The notes: generated by a model not told the origin, from the sequence alone. Positions 50,567-60,137 are shown, counted from the first letter of the stretch. The stretch: DNA of 64,000 bases from Thalassobellus citreus (GCF_044385915.1 NZ_JBISCC010000124.1:186001-250000), one strand, 5' to 3'. Numbers and translations: made by a program.

Positions 50567-52258
50567 TTAATTTAGTATGACTGTTTTCTCAGATAGCCCT
50601 TTTGCTATTATAATTTGTTCTTTTTCGTTTGAAAAATTACTTTTATCTAACTGAATATTTTCACTTTTTTCTCCTAATATTTTAATTGGTAATTTACTTT
50701 CTTCAAAAGTTAAATTTGAAACTTTTACATTTTTACCATTATAAATAGTAAGTGCATGATCATTAGAAGCAATGACTTCAATGTTAGAGAGTGTTAATCC
50801 ATCTACATCTATAGCTGTTATACCTTTTTTAGTTTCGAATACAGCATTTTCAAGCGATACATTTTTTAAACTCATTTCTGGTAACCCCATAAAAAATGCC
50901 GCCTTTTCAGAATTTGAAACTCTGATGTTTTTCATGAAAATATTTCTAAAAGAAGGTGTTTCTTCATTGACTTCAACTAAAATTTGATCTCGTTTTTCTT
51001 CTATAGATTTATCTCCCTCATCTAGCATTGGTGATTCGCCACCGTAAAATAAATTAAAACGAATAGCTTCTGCAGGAATCTTTGTCATGTTAATGTTTGA
51101 GATGTAAATGTTTTCTACTAAACCACCTCTTCCTCTAGTGCTTTTAAAACGTAAACCAACGTCGGTTCCTATAAATGTACAATTTGAAACATGTACATTA
51201 TTAACACCTCCAGACATTTCACTACCTATAATAAAACCTCCATGGGCATGGTATACTGTGTTATTTTTTACAATAACATTTTGTGTAGGCATACTTAGTT
51301 TTCTGCCATCTTCATCTTTTCCAGATTTAAAACAAATGGCGTCGTCACCAACATCAAAAGTGTTATTATAAATTAATACATTTTTACAAGAATCTAGATC
51401 TAAACCATCACCATTTTGTGAATACCAAGGGTTTCTAATATCAAGATTTCTAATAATAATATCTTCACTTTTTAAAGGATGAATATTCCAAGCAGGGGAG
51501 TTTTGAAAAGTTGGGCCATCTAAGAGTATTCTTTTACTAGTAGAAATACTTATCATTACCGGTCTTAGAAAATCTTTTACTGATTCTAACTCAGCATCAT
51601 TAATTAAATCTGGTACATTAAAACTGGAGCTGCTTTCATAGCCTTTTTTTGAGCTTTCAGTAGGGAACCATCTGTTTCCATCGGCTGATAAAGTGCCACC
51701 AGAATTAAGAAGTTTTTGCCATTGTTTAGTTGTCATTTTTCCTTTTTTAACAGGTCGCCATGCATCACCATTACCATCTATGATGCCGCTTCCTGTAATA
51801 GCAATATTTTCAACTTTAAAAGCATTGATTGGAGATATGCATCTAACAGTATGTAAGCCTTCAAAGCTTGTTTTTATAAGTTTATAATCATCAAAGTCTT
51901 TGCTAAATAGGATTAACGAACCATCTTCTAAATGAAGATTTACATTGCTTTTTAAAGTAATAGGTCCAGTAAGCCAAATACCTCTAGGAATTATAACTTT
52001 ACCGCCACCTTTAATGTTTACATCATTTATAGCTTTAGAAAAAGCATCTGTGTTTTTAAAAAGACCACCACTTTTTGCTCCAAAATCTCTAATACTAACG
52101 GTGTAATCTGGAAAGCTTGTCGTTTTTACCTTTGGCATTTCAAATTCAACACCTTCATAAATATCAAGGTTATTAATCTCAACAACTTTCTGAGTTTCTT
52201 GTTGTTTACATGAAATGATTATTAATGATAAACAAAAAATTACTGCTAATTTATTCAT
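50567..52258 (-). CDS. GH28 polygalacturonase-family lipoprotein
   Basis: Right-handed beta-helix hydrolase of galacturonides. Lipobox IISC (near residue 17) followed by KQQETQ, a basic/neutral start that suggests a periplasmic lipoprotein. Catalytic landmarks: NIHPLKSEDIIIRNLDIRNP, NGDGLDLDSCKN, VGDDAICFKSGKDEDGRK with the paired Asp, YHAHGGFIIGSEMSGGVNN and LRFKSTRGRGGLVENI. The variant HAHGG and RFKS motifs resemble exo-type enzymes acting on oligogalacturonides (inference). 563 residues, longer than the second GH28 by about 85. Between GH43 and the esterase, with gaps of six and two bases. Confidence 0.93.
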   Translation of the reverse strand: MNKLAVIFCLSLIIISCKQQETQKVVEINNLDIYEGVEFEMPKVKTTSFPDYTVSIRDFGAKSGGLFKNTDAFSKAINDVNIKGGGKVIIPRGIWLTGPITLKSNVNLHLEDGSLILFSKDFDDYKLIKTSFEGLHTVRCISPINAFKVENIAITGSGIIDGNGDAWRPVKKGKMTTKQWQKLLNSGGTLSADGNRWFPTESSKKGYESSSSFNVPDLINDAELESVKDFLRPVMISISTSKRILLDGPTFQNSPAWNIHPLKSEDIIIRNLDIRNPWYSQNGDGLDLDSCKNVLIYNNTFDVGDDAICFKSGKDEDGRKLSMPTQNVIVKNNTVYHAHGGFIIGSEMSGGVNNVHVSNCTFIGTDVGLRFKSTRGRGGLVENIYISNINMTKIPAEAIRFNLFYGGESPMLDEGDKSIEEKRDQILVEVNEETPSFRNIFMKNIRVSNSEKAAFFMGLPEMSLKNVSLENAVFETKKGITAIDVDGLTLSNIEVIASNDHALTIYNGKNVKVSNLTFEESKLPIKILGEKSENIQLDKSNFSNEKEQIIIAKGLSEKTVILN

Positions 52259-52264
52259 AATGTA

Positions 52265-53890
52265 TTATTTAGTGATTCTGAAATAATCTACATCAGCATA
52301 TCCATACCGTTTAGCTTCTTTTGTACTAATACTGAATAAGCCAACTTTAGCACCTATCCATTTTCCGTTTGTAGCTTTAAACGGTTTACCTATATTTTTA
52401 TATTTTTTTCCGTTTTCAGAATAGCTAAATTGGCACATAGCATCTGGCCCAACAACATTAACTTTAAAATATGCAGAATTGGTTTTTATACGCTCTTCGG
52501 CATTAGTTACTTCTTTTGCACCTTTAATGGCACCTATAGCTTCTGTTTGTTTAATAAAATAACCATTTTCATCAAGACTAATACTTAAGGTGGCATAATT
52601 CATACCCATAACGAGAAGTCCTGTCGTTTTTCCGTTGGTAGCATCTTCAGGGTGTAATGTTATTTTTGTAGCTGCTGTAAAGTTTGGAGCCGGAAATTTT
52701 TGAAGTAATAAATTTGGAACCATCCATAAGTTAACGGCATCTTCTGGAGGAATGATAGAGAACAGTCTTAAATAATCCTTATTAGGAAATTTAACATGCC
52801 ATAAAATATTTGAATTTGCATGCCATTGCCATTGAAGTCCAATATCTTGTCCGTCAAAATTATCAGTTTCAACAGGAGTTTCTATAGGGTAGGTTTTGCC
52901 AACGTTTGGTTTTTTATGCGAAGTAACAGGTTCGCCAATTCCATTGCCATCAAAATCTTTACCCATAACTGGCCAATCATTTTTCCAAGACATAGGTTGT
53001 AAATAAACTATACGTCCGTAAGCACCAACATCTTGAAAATGATAAAACCAAGATTCTCCATTTGGCGTATCGACCCAAGCACCTTGATGTGGACCGTTAA
53101 TTGCTGTGCTTCCTTGTTCTAAAACTACTTTTTCTTCATAAGGACCGTAAACATTTTTTGAACGTAAAATGAGTTGCCACCCTGTTGAAACACCTCCTGC
53201 CGGAGCAAAAATGTAGTAGTATCCATTACGTTTGTAAAACTTAGTGCCTTCAACAGTGGTATGATTATCATGACCATCAAACACATGTACACCTTCATCT
53301 AAAACTTTAGTGCCTTCAGCATTCATTTTATTTACTGTTAGAATGCTTTTTACACCAGCTCTACTACCTGCATAAGCATGCGAAAGATAAACGTCTCCAT
53401 TATCATCCCATAAAGGGCTAGGATCTATAAGTCCTTTACCTTCCATAACTAGCACTGGTTCGTCCCATCTTCCATAAGGGTCTTTAGTTTTTACCATGTA
53501 AATACCAAAATCTGGATCGCCCCAATAAATATAAAGTTCGTTATTATGGTATCGAATACTTGGTGCCCAAATACCGTTTCCGTGTTGTGGAACTTTGAAG
53601 GTGTCGTATGGTACTTGTTGTTTTACGGCATAGTTTATTAATTTCCAGTTTACCATATCTTTAGAATGTAAAACTGGTAATCCTGGAGCCGAATTAAAGC
53701 TAGAAGATGTCATGTAATAATCATCGCCAACTCTTACAACATCTGGGTCTGAATAATCAGAATATATTATAGGGTTTTTGTAAGTTCCGTCTCCATTATC
53801 GGCTACCCAAACTTCAGATACATAAGGTTTGTTTTGTGCAAATAATAGAGTCGTACTAATTAGGGTTAATAAAAATGAATATAGTTTCAT
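52265..53890 (-). CDS. GH43 beta-xylosidase/alpha-L-arabinofuranosidase family enzyme
   Basis: A 541-residue exported enzyme: signal peptide MKLYSFLLTLISTTLLFAQ, five-bladed propeller (about 35-330) with the general base Asp48 in YSDYSDPDVVRVGDDYYMTS, pKa-modulating Asp in GLIDPSPLWDDNGDVYLSHA and the acid Glu in HTTVEGTKFYKRNGYYYIFA. A C-terminal concanavalin-like jelly roll (about 345-540) is typical of the beta-xylosidase-type subfamilies. In pectin it would trim xylose or arabinose side groups; the exact subfamily cannot be set by eye. No lipobox or T9SS domain, so probably periplasmic. Confidence 0.92.
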   Translation of the reverse strand: MKLYSFLLTLISTTLLFAQNKPYVSEVWVADNGDGTYKNPIIYSDYSDPDVVRVGDDYYMTSSSFNSAPGLPVLHSKDMVNWKLINYAVKQQVPYDTFKVPQHGNGIWAPSIRYHNNELYIYWGDPDFGIYMVKTKDPYGRWDEPVLVMEGKGLIDPSPLWDDNGDVYLSHAYAGSRAGVKSILTVNKMNAEGTKVLDEGVHVFDGHDNHTTVEGTKFYKRNGYYYIFAPAGGVSTGWQLILRSKNVYGPYEEKVVLEQGSTAINGPHQGAWVDTPNGESWFYHFQDVGAYGRIVYLQPMSWKNDWPVMGKDFDGNGIGEPVTSHKKPNVGKTYPIETPVETDNFDGQDIGLQWQWHANSNILWHVKFPNKDYLRLFSIIPPEDAVNLWMVPNLLLQKFPAPNFTAATKITLHPEDATNGKTTGLLVMGMNYATLSISLDENGYFIKQTEAIGAIKGAKEVTNAEERIKTNSAYFKVNVVGPDAMCQFSYSENGKKYKNIGKPFKATNGKWIGAKVGLFSISTKEAKRYGYADVDYFRITK

Positions 53891-54018
53891 CTGCTATGTT
53901 TTTATTTAGAGATTATTTATTTTATACCTACAGTAATAATGTAACCGAGAATATTTTGCATTTTTAACAACATACTAAATACTTTTGATAACAAACTATT
54001 ACAATCTTCCTATATAAA

Positions 54019-54056
54019 ACTTCACCTCTCTCGATAGCTATCGGGAGAGGTGAAGT
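54019..54056 (-). other. Near-perfect 38-bp palindrome between GH105 and GH43
   Basis: ACTTCACCTCTC and GAGAGGTGAAGT are perfect arms around TCGATAGCTATCGG, whose inner CGATAGCTATCG is itself a palindrome; only one T/G position fails to pair perfectly. It begins 22 bases after the GH105 stop codon on the minus strand. It can act as a terminator or processing hairpin dividing the operon. CCGATAGCTATCGG-type hairpins recur in flavobacterial gaps (from memory). Confidence 0.75.
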
Positions 54057-54077
54057 CTAAATTAATATTGGTTAAAT

Positions 54078-55304
54078 TTATCTATTTAACTCTAAAGCAG
54101 CCAAAATAAATGGACCTGTACCATGTAAATTGTTTACTCTTTTTGCTTCACCAATATAATACTCAAAAGAACCATCTCTATAAGGATTTCCACCTAAACC
54201 TGCTCCTTTACAAGTTTGAGTAAGATGAATTTCTCCATCTTCGTCTACTTTAACCAATTCTTTTATAAGTCCATCAAATGCTTTGTTAGCAGCTCCTTTA
54301 AAGCTTTCTGGTAGGTAACCCTTGTTAACACCTTTTGCAAATGCATAAGCGAACATTGCAGTTCCTGATGATTCTAAATAATTACCTTCTCTATCAGCTA
54401 GATCTGGAATTTGATACCAAATACCTGTTGAGTCTTGTACTTTTACTAAAGCTGTTGACAAATCGTTTAAATAACCTATTAAATTATCTCTTTTAGGGTG
54501 ATCTTCAGGAAGGTAATCTAATACATCAACTAATGCCATAACATACCAACCTAATGAACGTGACCAAAAGTTTGGAGATTTACCAGTTACTTTATCTGCC
54601 CAACCCATTTTCTTGCTTTCATCCCAAGCATGATATAATAAGCCTGTTTTTTCGTCTAATGTTTGTTTGTAGCTTAGGTCAAATTGGTGCACTACATCAT
54701 CAAAGTTTTTACCATCTTCATATTCTGAAATGTATCTCGCATAAAATGGTTGTCCCATATATAATCCATCTAACCACATTTGATTTGGATATATTTTCTT
54801 ATGCCACAAACCTTTAGATTTAGTTCTTGGATGACTGTCTAATTGTTTTCTTAATGTTTTAATAGCTGTTAAATATCTTTCGTCTTTTGTTTTTTCATAT
54901 AAGAAGAAAAGAATTTTACCTGCATTAATATTATCAATGTTATACTTTTCCATTTTATAACCATGAATAGTACCAGTGCTATCAATTAAATCGTCAGCAT
55001 ATCCTTTTTCATATTCAAAATATTTTTCATTCCCAGTTTTTTGATACAGTTTTTCAAAAGATAAGCCTAATAAGCCATGCTTGTAATTCCAGTTTATTCT
55101 AGCATGATTATCTACAGCACTTGCTTTAGGAAAGCGTTTCATAATAGATAATGCCATACGTTCCGACCACTTTAAGTTTTCTGGAACCGCTTTTTCTACT
55201 GTTGTAGTTTTTTCTGCGACTTCTTTTTTTGTTTCCTTGCAAGAGGTTAAAGATAAACCTACAGCGATTGTAAAAAGTGCGATGTATTTAGTTGTAGTTT
55301 TCAT
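54078..55304 (-). CDS. GH105 unsaturated glucuronyl/galacturonyl hydrolase lipoprotein
   Basis: Removes the 4,5-unsaturated uronate left by pectate or rhamnogalacturonan lyases at the non-reducing end. Lipobox SLTSC (Cys22) followed by KETKKE. The (alpha/alpha)6 barrel includes HARINWNYKHGLLGLSFEKL, the catalytic-Asp segment QMWLDGLYMGQPFYARY, SPNFWSRSLGWYVMALVDVL and SSGTAMFAYAFAKGV. 408 residues is normal. The basic residues after the lipid cysteine suggest a periplasmic location, fitting final trimming before import. 5 bases after the DUF4861 gene. Confidence 0.94.
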   Translation of the reverse strand: MKTTTKYIALFTIAVGLSLTSCKETKKEVAEKTTTVEKAVPENLKWSERMALSIMKRFPKASAVDNHARINWNYKHGLLGLSFEKLYQKTGNEKYFEYEKGYADDLIDSTGTIHGYKMEKYNIDNINAGKILFFLYEKTKDERYLTAIKTLRKQLDSHPRTKSKGLWHKKIYPNQMWLDGLYMGQPFYARYISEYEDGKNFDDVVHQFDLSYKQTLDEKTGLLYHAWDESKKMGWADKVTGKSPNFWSRSLGWYVMALVDVLDYLPEDHPKRDNLIGYLNDLSTALVKVQDSTGIWYQIPDLADREGNYLESSGTAMFAYAFAKGVNKGYLPESFKGAANKAFDGLIKELVKVDEDGEIHLTQTCKGAGLGGNPYRDGSFEYYIGEAKRVNNLHGTGPFILAALELNR

Positions 55305-55309
55305 TTTTA

Positions 55310-56320
55310 CTAATTTATTGTATTCGTTTTTTCTAGGGATTCTAATTTTTTGTTTAAGTCAGCAATAAAAGCTTCTTCGGTTTTTATTCCATTAGGTTCT
55401 TGTTCCCAAGCTCCTAAAAAGTAATATGTTAAAGCCTTAGTAGAAGGTTTAAAAACAACTAAGTTGTCATCAATACCTTCTTTTTGTTCTGCTACTTCAT
55501 CAAGTTTATAAAACAATGCCATTCCTAAATTATCTGGAGGGCTTGTTACTGTCTGTATACCATAAGTTGCAATATATGCCCATTTTTCACCTTCCTTTTT
55601 TTGAAGCGCTAAACCGTGTTTTACAATACCGGTACATAATCCTGTAATTTCTTTAGAAGGTGTTAATTCTGCTTTGGTAAACCTGTCTTGCGGATAAATA
55701 GTAAGTTTTGATTTTAAATCGATGCTTTCATTACCAGATTCCCATCCTGTGTATTCTATATTTACAGAAGCACTACTTTCTGAGTTTTCAACACTAGCAA
55801 ACGTGTTTTTTACTTTTTGAAAATGTACAACAGTATCGGCAACAATGCGTCCGTAACCACCAATTCCCATTGATTTTCCTGCTTTTAATATATCTTGTCC
55901 CCAAGGCGCATCTTCATGATACGAATCAAATCCATCTTGACCAACAAATGGTAGCACTAACGAATCTACTTTCTTTCCATATATATCAATAGCATTTCTC
56001 CAATCTAAATATAAACGATATCCTATTTTGCTATTTTCCCAACCTGGACCTTCGTAACGGATGTACCAAGAATGATCGGTGTGTTCAGCAGGTACTTGAA
56101 GTTCGTTTACATTTTTGAAGGTACCGTCAATATATTCTTTATGCCCTCTTGAACCATCAACCCATTTGCCTCCTTCTGCAATAGAAATTTCAGCATAACT
56201 TTTAGAAGTTATTTGTGTTTCTGCTACATTATTGGTTGTTTCTGAAGTAGCATCAGATTTTTTTTCTTTACAAGAAAAAAGACTTAAAAATACAATTGAT
56301 ATAATTGCTAAGTTTTTCAT
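55310..56320 (-). CDS. DUF4861 lipoprotein of a pectin locus
   Basis: A 336-residue lipoprotein with lipobox LFSC (near residue 17) followed by KEKKSDATSE. The body contains HSWYIRYEGPGWENSKIGYR, LYLDWRNAIDIYGKKVD, YHEDAPWGQDILKAGKSMGI and GGYGRIVADTV, the pattern of DUF4861 proteins. They recur in uronate-polysaccharide loci, often next to GH105, but I know no proven activity. The dense conserved Trp/Asp/His/Tyr residues look like a sugar-binding or catalytic cleft. It is flanked by GH28 and GH105 with gaps of 20 and 5 bases, so it is probably a working part of oligogalacturonide processing. Confidence 0.85.
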   Translation of the reverse strand: MKNLAIISIVFLSLFSCKEKKSDATSETTNNVAETQITSKSYAEISIAEGGKWVDGSRGHKEYIDGTFKNVNELQVPAEHTDHSWYIRYEGPGWENSKIGYRLYLDWRNAIDIYGKKVDSLVLPFVGQDGFDSYHEDAPWGQDILKAGKSMGIGGYGRIVADTVVHFQKVKNTFASVENSESSASVNIEYTGWESGNESIDLKSKLTIYPQDRFTKAELTPSKEITGLCTGIVKHGLALQKKEGEKWAYIATYGIQTVTSPPDNLGMALFYKLDEVAEQKEGIDDNLVVFKPSTKALTYYFLGAWEQEPNGIKTEEAFIADLNKKLESLEKTNTIN

Positions 56321-56340
56321 GATATAATTTTACTTATGGT

Positions 56341-57774
56341 TTAGTATTGTTTTCCGTTTATAGTGGTGTTTTTAAATACAATAGGTTCTGAGTTTTCAAC
56401 AGATAAAGGTGTTTTAGCGCCTTTAATAGTAACGTTTGTTAATGTTACGTTTTTAACAAGGCTTTGTTCTCTTCCTTTTATTAAAATACCATATTTACCA
56501 CTGTTCTCCACTTGAATATCTTCTAAATGAATATTTTTAATGGAAGGAATAAATTCACCTTCTTGATTGGCATAAATACCGTAATGTGTATTAATTCTTA
56601 AAAGCGCTTCTTTTACTTGTCCTACTTGAATATTTTTAACATAAACATTTTCAACAAAACCACCTCTTAGTGTATTTGTTTTTATACGAATGGCTCTATC
56701 TAGTTCTGGACTGTCCATTTTACAATTTCTTGCATATACATTTCTAACACCTGCCGAAATCTCACTTCCTAAAACAACACCTCCATGGCCATCTTTCATA
56801 TCGCAATTCTCAATTACAATATTTTCACTAGGAATATTTACGCGTCTACCATCTTCATTTCTTCCTGCTTTAATTGCTATACAATCATCACCAGTATTAA
56901 AAACACAATTGGTTATGTGTACATTTTTACAATACTCAGGATCACAACCATCATTATTTGGTCCGTGACTATTTACGGTAACACCATCAATTCTAACATA
57001 ATTACTTTTTAATGGATGTATTACCCAAAAAGGAGCGTTTGTAATAGTAACTCCTTGTAATAATACATTCTCACATTCAAAAGGCTCAAAAAATGTTGGA
57101 CGTAGTTGATATCCATCTCCAAAAAGACGCTCAGAAATAGGAGTTCCTTGTTCGTTCATAACACGTAATCTAGGTAAATTAATAGAATCATGTTGTTTAA
57201 CAGCACCTTCTACCCATCCGTAAGAATCTTTTCCACACCATGGCCACCAGTTTGTATTGCTAGCTTGTCCGTTTAAAGTTCCTTTTCCTGTTACGGCTAT
57301 GTTATTTTGTTTATAAGCACGAATAAGCGGGGAGTAGTTCATTAACTCAACACCTTCATAAGATGTATGAACAATTGGTAAGTAATCTTTATGATTTGTT
57401 GAAAAAAGGACATTTGCTCCTTCTTCAAGATGAAGATTTACATTGCTTTTTAAAACGATAGGACCTGTTACAAAATTACCAGAAGGAATAATTACTTTTC
57501 CTCCACCAGCTTCATTACATGCTGTAATAGCTTTTGATATAGCTTCTGTATTACTTGTTTTTCCATCAGAAACAGCTCCAAAATCGGTGATGTTAAAAGT
57601 TTTGTCTGGAAATTCTAATTTTTTTATTTCGCTAATAATTTTATCAGCAGCAGCAAAGGCATCAATTTCTGTAACTTTTTCTTCTTTTACTTTTTGTTTA
57701 CAAGAGTTTAAAGAGACTGCAAAAATTGCAAGACAGAATAATAAATTTAGTGTTTTTTTTGTGTTTAGTTTCAT
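56341..57774 (-). CDS. GH28 polygalacturonase, first gene of the minus-strand enzyme operon
   Basis: Start set at MKLNTKKTLNLLFC (57774): the open frame extends 45 codons upstream, but those codons contain the promoter and operator at 57790-57811. Lipobox LNSC (near residue 25) followed by KQKVKEEK, pointing to the periplasm. The beta-helix carries canonical GH28 motifs: NSHGPNNDGCDPEYCKNVHI, NTGDDCIAIKAGRNEDGRRV, MKDGHGGVVLGSEISAGVRN and RAIRIKTNTLRGGFVENVYV. 477 residues. It hydrolyses polygalacturonate or oligogalacturonides. Regulation by the LacI-type operator is indicated. Confidence 0.95.
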   Translation of the reverse strand: MKLNTKKTLNLLFCLAIFAVSLNSCKQKVKEEKVTEIDAFAAADKIISEIKKLEFPDKTFNITDFGAVSDGKTSNTEAISKAITACNEAGGGKVIIPSGNFVTGPIVLKSNVNLHLEEGANVLFSTNHKDYLPIVHTSYEGVELMNYSPLIRAYKQNNIAVTGKGTLNGQASNTNWWPWCGKDSYGWVEGAVKQHDSINLPRLRVMNEQGTPISERLFGDGYQLRPTFFEPFECENVLLQGVTITNAPFWVIHPLKSNYVRIDGVTVNSHGPNNDGCDPEYCKNVHITNCVFNTGDDCIAIKAGRNEDGRRVNIPSENIVIENCDMKDGHGGVVLGSEISAGVRNVYARNCKMDSPELDRAIRIKTNTLRGGFVENVYVKNIQVGQVKEALLRINTHYGIYANQEGEFIPSIKNIHLEDIQVENSGKYGILIKGREQSLVKNVTLTNVTIKGAKTPLSVENSEPIVFKNTTINGKQY

Positions 57775-57789
57775 TGATTTTAGTTTGAT

Positions 57790-57811
57790 TACAATCGATT
57801 GTACTAAGGTA
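57790..57811 (-). promoter_or_regulatory. GH28 operon promoter with abutting LacI-type operator
   Basis: On the minus strand TACCTTAG (57811-57804) precedes without a gap the perfect palindrome TACAATCGATTGTA (57803-57790). It shares the core AATCGATT with the other sites but has reversed outer bases (ACA..TGT instead of TGT..ACA). The ATG at 57774 is 16 bases beyond the operator. Confidence 0.65.
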
Positions 57812-57890
57812 AGAAAGTTGAAATACTTGGCATAACTTTCTTTTAAAATATTTGTAATTTCAATAAAAATTGACTGTTTTTTTAGCAAAA

Positions 57891-60137
57891 CTATAATTTG
57901 GGCACCCAATTATCGTCTCCTTTTAAGACTTTGCCTAACGTATATTTTTTGCTTTTTCTTTCAGATAATTTTTTAGACCATTTTACACGTTTGTTTGAAG
58001 CACCAGGACCTGAAGAATTATATTCTGCATAAAAAGCACTTCTTTCTGCTTTAGGTTTGTTCCAATTATGCCAACCTTCTGGCTTTATTTGTTTGTCCAT
58101 AAAACAGTTTATAAAAACAGTTTGTGCATAATCGCGCCATGGTCTGCCTAAATAAAATGTGTTTTCTAAAGCACTTCCTGTTAATTTACAGTTGTTAAAA
58201 ACCATACCATAAGGCGTGTTTTTATTTGTTGAAGCTGCGGTAATATAGCCTTTGTTTTTACAGAAAATTTCACAGTTTTCAAAATAGCCTGTGGACCATC
58301 CGAAAATAAAATCGACAGTGCCTTCTATATAACAGTCTTTATAATATTGTCTGCTTTGGTTTCCGTGAAGGTAAAGTGTATCTTGATTTCCTAAGAATTT
58401 GCAGTTTTGAAATATAACTCTATCTCCATCAACACGTACTGCAACTGCTTGACCAATTGGCCCTGCACTGTTTTCAAAAGTGATGTTTTTAGCTTTGAAA
58501 TCATTTCCAAATACATAGAAAGAAGTAGAACCCGTTGTACCTACTTCTTCTCCAAAGGTATTATGTTTCTGTGCGAAATCGTCATAGGTTAAAATAGTTT
58601 TATCTTTATCTTCTCCTACAAAAGTGACATTGGTTTTTGAAGTTGGTAAAATTAATTTTTCTTTATAAATACCATTTTTAATATAGATTTTAGTTTCATT
58701 TTTTCTAAAATCTGGAACACTATTTATAGCTTCCTGAACCTTTGTAAAGTCACCTGTTCCATTTGAAGCTACAACAAAGTCATAGTTAATGCCTTCAATT
58801 ATTCTTTTTTTTTTAGCCGAACTATTAACTAAAGAATGGCTATAAATTTCAATATTTGTATAGTTTTTGTCTAAGGTGTTTAAATGAGAATCTTTAGCAT
58901 TAGGGTTTAAGTTGTTGTCTAGCTCCCATTCATTAGGTATGCCATCTTTATCTGAATCTAATGAACTTTGTTCTGATTTTAAAATTGGCCATCCTCCAAC
59001 ATTTTCTTGAGAATCTATAATACCATTTTTATAATTTACACTTCCTTCTTTTGTGTTATGAACTATTCTAGCATCAACAGCATCTCTTTGTTTGCTAGCA
59101 CCAGCTTCTTTTAAAACACTATCGTATGCTTCAATAGAACTTTGCGTTGTAATATTATCAGCAATATTAATTTCAGTATCTAATTTAGCTTCTAGCGGAT
59201 TATCACATTGAACACCACCATTCCAATTATTTTTTGAAATATCTTCATAGCCATTAACAAAATTTCCATCTACATAAAACTGTCCGTAAGGTTCTGAAGG
59301 ACTTACTATTCTATCTAGTTTCGATGATGTTGTTGCTGGTCCTGATTTAAAATAATTATTCACTAAATTGTATGTGCCTTTTTCGCCACCATAAATATTA
59401 TTTGCTCCCCAGTTATAAATGACATTATTTCTGAAATCTACAAATTCGTTTTCAGAATTTTCAGTAGTAGATGATCCGCTAAATCTAGGGTTTCTACTAT
59501 TATTACTAACAATTAAGTTATGATGAAAGGATGCTTGTATGCCTCCCCAAATGCCACCATAACCATGTGATCCTTTTTTATGAACGGAGTTGTTTAAAGC
59601 TTCTGAAATAATGCAATATTGTAGTGTGAAATCTTTGTTGTTGTAAAAAGAAGCATTTTCATCTGTTCCCCAACTTATGGAACAATGATCTATAATTACA
59701 TTTTTTGTGTTATTACAACCTAAAGCATCACCTTCATATTTATTTAAATCTCCCATTCTAAACCTTAAATAGCGAACAATAACGTTATCTGCTTTTATAG
59801 TAAAAGAATAGCCTTTTAGTGTAATACCATCACCAGGAGCTGTTTGCCCTAGAATTGTTAAATTTCCCTTTCCTTTATTAACGTCTAATTTAGATTTTAA
59901 ATCTATGGTTCCTGAAACAGCAAAAACAATGGTTCTAGCTCCTTTTTTTTGGATGCCCTTTCTAAAACTTCCTTCGCCTTCATCATTTAAATTGGTTACT
60001 GTATAAATAATGCCTCCGCGTCCACCAGTTGCATGTTGTCCAAAACCTTCAGCCCCTGGAAATGCTAGTTGTTGTGAGTAACTAGAACTAAATAGTAATA
60101 TGTTTATTGTAATTATTATATGAAGTTTTTTGAACAT
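57891..60137 (-). CDS. PL1 pectate lyase - CE8 pectin methylesterase fusion
   Basis: One secreted chain of 748 residues with two pectin activities. Signal peptide to about residue 21 (SSSYSQ). The PL1-like beta-helix (about 23-440) has FPGAEGFGQHATGGRGGIIY, VIVRYLRFRMGD, NVIIDHCSISWGTDENASFY, and ASFHHNLIVSNNSRNPRFSG with the arginine expected to act as base. A calcium-type SDKDGIPNEWELDNNLNPNA linker follows, then CE8 (about 452-745) with Asp586 in LGNQDTLYLHG, Asp609 in EGTVDFIFGWS and Arg665 in YLGRPWRDYAQT. It can demethylate homogalacturonan and cut it in one molecule. No lipobox or T9SS sorting domain. It is separated from the upstream SusCD transcript by a long hairpin. Confidence 0.94.
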   Translation of the reverse strand: MFKKLHIIITINILLFSSSYSQQLAFPGAEGFGQHATGGRGGIIYTVTNLNDEGEGSFRKGIQKKGARTIVFAVSGTIDLKSKLDVNKGKGNLTILGQTAPGDGITLKGYSFTIKADNVIVRYLRFRMGDLNKYEGDALGCNNTKNVIIDHCSISWGTDENASFYNNKDFTLQYCIISEALNNSVHKKGSHGYGGIWGGIQASFHHNLIVSNNSRNPRFSGSSTTENSENEFVDFRNNVIYNWGANNIYGGEKGTYNLVNNYFKSGPATTSSKLDRIVSPSEPYGQFYVDGNFVNGYEDISKNNWNGGVQCDNPLEAKLDTEINIADNITTQSSIEAYDSVLKEAGASKQRDAVDARIVHNTKEGSVNYKNGIIDSQENVGGWPILKSEQSSLDSDKDGIPNEWELDNNLNPNAKDSHLNTLDKNYTNIEIYSHSLVNSSAKKKRIIEGINYDFVVASNGTGDFTKVQEAINSVPDFRKNETKIYIKNGIYKEKLILPTSKTNVTFVGEDKDKTILTYDDFAQKHNTFGEEVGTTGSTSFYVFGNDFKAKNITFENSAGPIGQAVAVRVDGDRVIFQNCKFLGNQDTLYLHGNQSRQYYKDCYIEGTVDFIFGWSTGYFENCEIFCKNKGYITAASTNKNTPYGMVFNNCKLTGSALENTFYLGRPWRDYAQTVFINCFMDKQIKPEGWHNWNKPKAERSAFYAEYNSSGPGASNKRVKWSKKLSERKSKKYTLGKVLKGDDNWVPKL

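Noticed and set aside
53940..53960. A degenerate operator (TCTCGGTTACA on the minus strand) upstream of GH43
   Set aside because: Only one half-site resembles the consensus, with three differences in the core, and no abutting -7 box is present.
57775..57909. 45-codon N-terminal extension of the GH28 gene overlapping the PL1-CE8 stop
   Set aside because: The promoter and operator at 57790-57811 lie inside it and a clear signal peptide with lipobox starts at 57774.
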